64,000 bases of DNA. Source: Sabellastarte sp. h YS-2021. Lineage: Eukaryota > Annelida > Polychaeta > Sabellida > Sabellidae. Numbering within the stretch: position 1 is the first letter of the stretch; the number at the start of each line of letters is the position of its first letter. Below are positions 57,064-64,000 of this stretch, in pieces. The notes under the pieces are model-generated. The model was not told where the DNA came from, did no database searches, and saw only the letters and a program-made list of their open reading frames with translations. Both the position numbers and the translations under genes were made by a program. The stretch is from NCBI GenBank assembly GCA_964017235.1, contig OZ024930.1, positions 151,652,221 through 151,716,220 of the forward strand, given 5' to 3'.

Positions 57064-57280
57064 GGTGGTGAATGTCAAAGCCTACTCCTTCCAGGGGTTT
57101 CCCATCACCTATGAACTGACTTCGGAGGCTGGTAAACCTCAGAATGACTTTGCCATCAACACTAACACTGGGGTGGTGGACTTACTGCGCACACTGGATT
57201 ATGAGAGAGATCCGAGTGAATATCATCTCATTGTAAAAGCCAAGGAAAATGGTCAAATACCCCACACCAGTACTGTAAAT
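57064..57280 (+). CDS. CadN: CadN-like cadherin, fourth coding exon
   Basis: Entered at phase 2 (57064 completes a Glu codon), then 72 codons to Asn, ending at phase 0 before GTAAGA at 57281. It encodes residues 564-636: VNVKAYSF, ITYELTSEAG, FAINTNTGVV, LDYERDPSEYHLIVKAKENG. This is the body of one cadherin repeat with the conserved LDYE (608-611). The repeat's closing DVNDN linker is not present and must be on the next exon. GTAAAT at 57274 is a weaker alternative donor. Acceptor ttttccag ends at 57063. Confidence 0.88.
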
Positions 57281-57423
57281 GTAAGATTGTTTAATTCTTT
57301 TAACATATTTATCAATGTAAGAAATTTTCCTTTTAACTTGCTTATGTAACAAGTAACACTTTCATCAATACTGTCAATATAAGCTAACACATATCTTACC
57401 AGTTCCATTCCATTCTGTACCTT

Positions 57424-57905
57424 TATAGCACTTAATCTCTACATTTAAAGTGCACCAATCATAATCAGTATTGCAAAATTCATTAGTCCATTACCATAGT
57501 TGTAGGAGCATCAAAAGCGAAGATATGACCCAATTGATTATTTGATTTGTGCAAGGATGGAATAAAGTGAGGAACCTCTGGGAACCTTCTTGCGGGTCTT
57601 CCTCATCTTGTTTTGTATTTATTGCTACAGGATATCGGAAATGGTCTAAAGTAGTGAAGATGGCCAATGCTTAGAAACTTGTAGACAAGGGTTACCACCT
57701 TAAACCATGGTATCAAACAGGCAACTGTTTAGGATAGCTCTGGTGTATTTACTACAGTTGGTGACAATCAGCGCAAGAATATTTTGTATATTTTGTAGTT
57801 TGCTTTGGTTAAAATTAGACAAACTTCTGAAAAGGAAATTGCAGTAGTCCCACCGACTGCTGACAAGAGCAGCAAAGACAGCATCACAACTGTCTTATAT
57901 TTTCT
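57424..57905 (-). mobile_element. L2/CR1-like LINE remnant, 3' end
   Basis: Read on -, the stretch at about 57770-57890 gives SRWDYCNFLFRSL and KLQNIQNILA. This is the decayed form of the reverse-transcriptase C-terminal motif (SRLDYCNSLL, KLQRVQN) known from L2/CR1-type elements. 57424-57465 reads as a GTGCACTTTAAA and GCTATAAAGG tail. It has stops and cannot be functional. Confidence 0.6.
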
Positions 57906-57989
57906 ATAGTGCAAAGATTGGAGACATGATCTGCAAAAGAGAGGTCTGCATTAAACAAGGCACTGAGAGTCTTCACTTTCCCAGTTAAA

Positions 57990-58335
57990 ATATATATTAA
58001 CTCTTTCCCTTCACTTAAGATAGTAATTTTTCAATAGTTAGTAAGAATTAACCCTTTCATCCCTACTGCCAACATAGGTTTAACAACAATTCCAACAGTT
58101 GAACTACTAGTTAACTCTTTCCCCGCCACTATTAACATAAGAAATTAACTCTTTCAACAGTTACACTAAGAAATAACTCCTTCACCAGCACTGAAAATAT
58201 AAGAACTTAACTCTTTCAATATCCTGTGTAATGACAAACCTTGTCACCACCCTTGGCAATGATTATAATTAATGATTACAACTTTTACTATCAACAAAAC
58301 CATTTAATTCCTCACGAGCCAACAAAAGAAATTAA
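57990..58335. repeat. Degenerate tandem repeat (ttaactctttc units)
   Basis: 'ttaactctttccc', 'ttaaccctttcatccc', 'taactctttccccgcc', 'ttaactctttcaacag' and 'taactccttcaccagc' recur every ~30-60 bp with 'taacataagaaa'. Poorly conserved. Confidence 0.5.
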
Positions 58336-58554
58336 CTCTGCTCCATACACTAAAATAATTTAAACTGAAAACCCAGCTGCCTATTATATTAGCTCTCATC
58401 TTTTGACAGTAAAATTTTATAGGATTACTTATGTTCTAGCAGTCTGACTCATGGAAATAGACTACCAGTTTCCTCAATCTGTCCTAAAAAATGGTCACTG
58501 GCAGGGGTGATTTTGCCACAACCACACCAGTGTAATAGAGCAGCTTACCAGTGT

Positions 58555-58745
58555 CCAGTCTCAGTAAACTATCTTAGGTTTTAGGAGCCACCTGAAGGCC
58601 TATCTGTTCAAACTGGCATATTCATCCACAGTCACTCATTCCTTGCTGAAGCTTGAGGGTAACAACTCCTGCTTAGTTTATAACTCCCTTTTTCGATTTA
58701 AGCGCAATAGAGGATTCACATCATTTTTGCACTATAAAAATGCAG
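58555..58745 (+). mobile_element. L2/CR1-like LINE 3' end, opposite orientation
   Basis: The + strand reads FRSHLKAYLFKLAY (58580-58620), close to the FKxxLKTHLF motif at the C-terminus of L2-like ORF2. It continues to 'ttgcactataaaaatgcagc', a GCGCTATAAAAATGC-type 3' tail. Non-functional remnant, possibly the same family as 57424-57905 on the other strand. Confidence 0.55.
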
Positions 58746-61278
58746 CTAATGTTTCACAGCAGCCATATGTGTTTGATATATGCATCAATTATGAGGCACC
58801 TGTGATGAATATCAAGATGTAATATTGTGTTCTCATATTTAAGGATCAAATAATTCTAAATGACATTTAACCCTTTGTCTTTACATTTTAAAGTGAATGA
58901 ACCAAATATCTATGATATTAAAAACCATTACAAAAAGTGCTGTCACTTTTGGCCAAAAATCAAATTGATTGCTCTTAGTTCTGTGTATTTCAGTGTGAGG
59001 CTTGATATTATGTTATAATCTCTCTTGTTAAGCCAATATTCAATTTTATGAAATCTTTTTTACTCAATAAAATTGCTATTTCCCATTCTTTTATACTGTT
59101 CTACCTTTTTTCGTGTTACATTCTATTATCTGAACCAAGTCCTGTGAGTGTGGCAGGGTGATGCCTCATAAACTGTGTATATTTGACACACAAATTATAA
59201 CATTAGTTTACATGTGTACAGAAATTAAGTGCATTCAAAGTCTGATAAGACTCATTCTGAGCAAAAACAAAATTCTTTTCAAGTGGAGAGGACAAAAAAA
59301 AATTAATTAACTTACAGGGAAGATTATAGGATTACATGAGGTCTGAAAGAAATACAGTGATACCTAATCCAATTAGTCTGAGGAGGAAGAAAACCTCAAG
59401 GAAAACTGTGATGAGAAATGCGATGAATTTGAGATGACAAATTGTATAGAGAGAAAAAGTCAACGTGATGATAAAACTTTGAAAGTGACACGTTCATATA
59501 TTTCATAAACTAGATTAAACTCTAGGTCAGACACTTTTTAAATAGAAAGCAGATGTTGTATTTTTAAGCTAATCTGTATTGGTTCAATACATGTAGAACC
59601 CCTTTAAGTGAAAGCCTGTTAAGTTTAACTCTTTTAGTAGAATTCTAATGCAACAGAGCTATCTCAGTGAATCTGATCGAGAAGAAAAAATTTTTTGATT
59701 ATAACTCTGTGTTATAGTCAGCCCAATTATCGCCGATATAAAAGTGTTATTTCAAAGCATTATGTCGTCATTATGTGCAAATTTTGTCCACTTAATAATT
59801 GAAAATATAGGACCTAATATTTACTTCAATTTAAAAGGAACTCTTCTTAACATGAACAAAAGAAAAATAGAAAAGGCGTCAAATCCCTCCAATATTATAT
59901 CCCTTTTTCTGTTACTTTAGGGCTCACTGAATGTTGGGTTGCCCATGTTAAACTAGATGGTAACTCTTTGCATCACATTAGAATTATGTACAGCTACCTT
60001 TCTCTTTTGAAGTCACAGTCTAAATTAGAAAACAAATGCACATTCATGCTCACTTTTCCTGTCATGTTTGGTCTGTACTGAAAACATGTCTGATGCAACA
60101 GGTGCGTGTGAAGGCCCCATGGAGAATGTTGGAAGTAAAAAAGAAAATCCCATTGATCGTGGATGATGTGTATGTTTTATGGTCTGTTACAGATCATAAG
60201 TTTGCCATTATTTTTTGTCCCTTCAGGCCAGATAATATGACATTTTGTTGTTAAGGAATGTCTTTTACTTTTGGATATCACAGATTAGATCATGTGACCT
60301 GGCTATTTTTCGATCAATAACCCTCGGGTTTCTTTTGTTTCTTCAGTCTGATGGTAAAATAGAATGAGGCACATTGTATTTATAAAAAAACAAATCCTTG
60401 GACTTGAAGTCATTGTTTTTGGTTTAAAATTATCTATTTCATGAAACACAGGAATGTTTGTTAATTTATGTTCTATGACTTGTTGGGGCCCTCAGTAATC
60501 AGACCAGTCTGAAGGCAGATGGTCAGTTTAAGGGTGTGGTCATAGCACTTAGCTTTAGTACTGGATAGGGGGATATCTCCACACAAAACACAAAGAATAA
60601 TAAAACTCGAGTGAAAAAAAAAACATGTCTCCTACTATAGCATGGCTCCAACAGATCTTGTCACATAATTCATGCTGCGGAGGGTGTTTATGTGGAAGAA
60701 GAATCGCCTTTAAATTGTGTTACAAAAAGAGAAATATACCGAAAGCTATGTTAATAAGTTTGCGTTTTTGTTATATTAACCATTTAAAGCAATGTTGGCA
60801 ATCAGGCAGTTAAAGCATATAGCATCCCCAGAACTCTGTCAAAGTGAAAAAGTTGAGAACAGCAGACTAATGCCTGAGTTTCCTGCTATATAAAAGTCTA
60901 TAGGAGATGCAAAATAAATTGTCTAACAGTGTAAGAAATGGGACCATTGGTTGTGTTGCCAGCAAAATAAGATGCAGTATTTAACTCTTTCATGACAAAC
61001 TGTTCAAAATACTACTGTAACAAAGACTAAAAATATAACATTTTATAGATAAGTGTGACATTGAGTGTACATTGTGAACCATCTGTGTAGGTTGAACAGT
61101 TACTATTTGTCCTTGAATTTTAATGGTTGACACAACTTAACTGCTGTAATCTAATGTGTAAAAATACTCCAAAAAGATAAAAAAACACGCTATGTATATT
61201 GATTTTCCCCAGTGGAACCTTTACCTGAGAACAGTGGTAAGGTTTATTATTTTATATATGCAGTTGAAAATCGTGGTA

Positions 61279-61509
61279 TTAGAGTAAGAAATCTAAAATT
61301 TGCCACATATCTGAAATTCGCCACAGGTGAAAATACTAATAAAATAAATGAATTGTGGTGAGATTTGTTGACTGTATAGTAAATTAAGGCTTTTTGAACT
61401 GAAAAATACCAATTTTTAGACAAAAACATCATTTTCTTCATAAAATTAACTAAGGTTTTAGAGGTGGCGAATTTTAGATTCCTGGCAAATTTTAGATTTC
61501 TTACTCTAA
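61279..61509. mobile_element. Palindromic MITE, 231 bp, nearly complete
   Basis: 'ttagagtaagaaatctaaaa' at the left and 'ttttagatttcttactctaa' at the right are inverted. The arms extend ~45 bp through 'tttgccacatatctg' and 'attcctggcaaa'. TGGTA lies beside each end and may be a target duplication, but it is offset by one base. It matches the split copy at 11896-18871, in reverse orientation. Confidence 0.8.
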
Positions 61510-64000
61510 ATGGTAATTTTAATATCAACCTTCAATTTACCATTGCATATTGAAATTTACCATTACATTGTTGTTTTGTGTACATAGTTTAAGTTATCAC
61601 TAGTTTTACAAAGCATTAATAAGCACTGAAATTAGTTATATCTCAAAATAATTCATTAATCATGCAAGCCAAACCTTAAGGATTTTCTGGTGTAGTAATT
61701 GTTTGAGAATATTAATTCTCACTCATTTCTGGAATAAAATATCAAAATTGACACTTTTAATATCAGTAATAAAATTCATAACCATTGTTAATCAATATTG
61801 ACTTTTGATATCAACACTAGTACCTGTACTTAGTATATATTGTAAGGATGTTGCAGTTATTTAAATGAACCCTGATGTAACCTAATTGTAGTTTTCATCA
61901 CTGGATTATTTATTTAAAACAGGTGGCTTATGTAACTAATATTAATATTAATACTATTATACTAATATTATACTGATATTAAGGCCAGTTTAACCCTTTC
62001 ACAGCCACAGAATAGATGCACCTAGGCGCCTTATTTGCCATATTTTGTTTTTCTTTGTACTACAGGTATATCTAATGCTATAATTAATTTTATCAAAATG
62101 CATTAAGATTAAAAAGGTTTCTTCAGACAAAGAAAAATATTTTGACCATTTTCATGAGTTTACTGAAATTATTTTAGGTAAAAAGTTATAGAAAAGCAAA
62201 ATTGATGTATTGGAATATCAGGAACGATATTTTTGAAATAATGGTTTACATGCTTTTTTTGGAATAATAAAAATAAATAACAAACAAGAGAGCTAATGAG
62301 AAAGAAATAATAAATACTATAAGTGTTCATAGTAAATTTTAAACACCCCTTTATTGTGTGTAAATTACAACAAAACATTTCATTTAAATTCTATAATTGA
62401 AAAGTAGATTCCAGACATGTAATGTGATGTCAAAGAGCAGTATTGTGACATCACAATCCTTTAAACTACATTAGGAGACCCAATGTATTTCATATGATTG
62501 GTAGCTCAGGAGCCTTTCAAAATATCACATACATAGCCATAAAATGTCATAATTACTGGCAATCATTGCTTGAGCAGATCCAGTACATAGGCACCAAAGT
62601 AAAACAATATCTGTTGTGTGTGATCCAGCACATAGGTAACAAAGGGGTTAACATTATAATATTCAAGCCATATATGGAAAAATATATGGTGTATAAAACT
62701 CATGGTGGTCAAATAGCAGTTTTGAATGGTAAAGGTTGAACCAATAATAAGTGTATGTCTTTATGTATGCAATTTTGATCTGAAATATGGGAGGATTTTG
62801 ACAATATTTAACAGGTAAACGGCAATAAGTTCCAGCCAGATATGGTCTTTAATAGAAATCACATTTTACCACACTTGAGAAAAAAACATTGCAAATAATA
62901 TGTATGGAAACATATTTTGTAACACCTTTAGAACCCTGTGCATTGAAACATTACCCAATGCAACATAAATGTTAATATTATATTGTATCATTTTACATTA
63001 CATATTTCACTGCAACAGAATAATAGTAATATAGCGAAACATAGCTGTCAAGGTTATAACATAAATATTAATATATTTCTTCTGTTGGGGACATTTTGAC
63101 TAAATGCACTCTGTTTCTGTGACATTATTTATTTCCAAGGAAGTTCTGATGTTACATAAAGGCCAAGTGTTTTCCAGTGGCAAAGTGATTACATTGTGAA
63201 AGCCCTGTAGATGTGATGAATTAATTTTCAATGCATAAAGGAAGCAATAATGCTGCAATAAAGATGCTTAGCAGGCTCCATTTTCTTAGTATAGACGTGT
63301 GGCCACAGAAAAACCCCAACAATATATGTATTTATGACCCTGGCCTTTGTTTCAACCCCCTACTTTTTCTTGTAACCCGATGAAGTTAAATAAATGCTGG
63401 GCCGTCTCTTCTCCATTGATCTTCATTGCATTACAAATGTGCAGGTAGGTTATACCCCAGTCTGTAGGAAAGTCCTAAATCCCTCTACTTCTACAGCAAG
63501 TGTTTTCCCTAAACAATACATGTTATATTTTGTGGGTTCATAGATAAGGCAGGTGTGGAAAATATATCAGTGATTTTTTCCTATTTTGACAATTGAATTT
63601 GTGAAAAGGAAAATTTGTAGTGTCATTCCAGAGATCAAGCTGAAATTGGTGCTGACATTTGTTCCTTTAGTTTAAGGCCAACATGACTGTAATTGTGCTG
63701 GGTAACTGGCTGCTTTTAAAAGGGCTCAGGAAGGATGCTGTGTAAATATTTATAGCTCTCTTCCATGTTTCTCTGCCCATGCAATATAAGCAATTCTAAG
63801 CATCTCATATTGAGGCTGGATTCGTCGAGATATGCTATTTTTCCAATAGATGGTTCAATGATATTTATTTCAAAAACTAGTTGACAAGGTATTTATTAAA
63901 ACAAGTCCTCTTTTTTAAATATAAAAAAGACAGCGGCAAAATTGAAATCAAGTCCCAACTTTGTAAAATTCCAATCAAATTGGAACTCAAAAGCATATAG

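Larger units (their letters stand above)
57281..64000 (+). other. CadN: Intron 4 of the cadherin gene, continues past the window
   Basis: I looked for an acceptor followed by a DxNDN-type linker and found none, so the next exon probably lies beyond 64000. The visible content is LINE remnants, a degenerate simple repeat and one MITE, listed separately. 58751-61278 and 61510-64000 otherwise show nothing recognisable. Confidence 0.7.

Noticed and set aside
60036-60254. Acceptor-like cag at 60100 followed by an open frame (VRVKAPWRMLEVKKK) as the next cadherin exon
   Set aside because: The peptide has no cadherin linker or strand motifs and does not continue the repeat left open by the exon at 57064.

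Overview
This is 64 kb of AT-rich animal (metazoan) nuclear DNA. Essentially all of it lies inside one large protein-coding gene on the + strand. Four exons can be joined in frame across canonical GT/AG sites: 1596-2862, 28842-29027, 44134-44371 and 57064-57280, giving 1908 nt or 636 codons. They encode the amino-terminal part of a type III classical cadherin of the neural/DN-cadherin (CadN) kind: a signal peptide, several cadherin repeats with DVNDN, DENDE, DPD and LDYE signatures, and a furin-like RRSKR site. The rest of the gene (remaining repeats, EGF/laminin G, membrane and cytoplasmic parts) would lie downstream of the window. Exons make up about 3% of the sequence. The abundance of satellite-carrying 'pearl'/HINE-like elements and tRNA-type SINEs suggests a mollusc, most likely a bivalve, but this is inference.

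The introns (about 26, 15 and 12.7 kb, plus at least 6.7 kb after the last exon) are mostly mobile DNA. Most of it is a set of non-autonomous Helitron/Helentron-like elements. Each has a short terminal hairpin, often a GC-rich stretch, then a tandem satellite array (periods 133, 146, 147, about 155, about 168 and 350 bp). In several cases there is a hairpin followed by CTAG at the 3' end. They are nested: in intron 1 a palindromic MITE (11896-18871) is split by a 147-bp-satellite element (12021-18812), which is split by a 133-bp-satellite element (12801-17689). In intron 3 a second 133-bp-satellite element (45776-53076) is split by a 155/147-bp-satellite element (45922-50421) with 12-bp subterminal inverted repeats.

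Intron 2 carries a 168-bp satellite containing a young 644-bp higher-order repeat (three near-identical copies, 32410-34340). It also carries a decayed two-gene PIF/Harbinger transposon (36918-41894) with a broken DDE transposase on + and a broken Myb/MADF-like, Q-rich partner on -. Smaller items are four tRNA-type SINE copies, several MITEs with visible inverted repeats, and L2/CR1-like LINE remnants. No bacterial, CRISPR, rRNA or functional tRNA gene was seen, and no second host gene was found.

The most interesting points are: the nested architecture, which gives a relative insertion order; a core resembling TATMTCnnnAAnCnGT that recurs in nearly all the different satellites; nuclear-receptor-type (DR1 and everted) sites in the 146/147-bp satellites and YY1-type sites in the 168-bp family; and the higher-order repeat inside a host intron. 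All coordinates were derived by reading; no alignment or database search was run.
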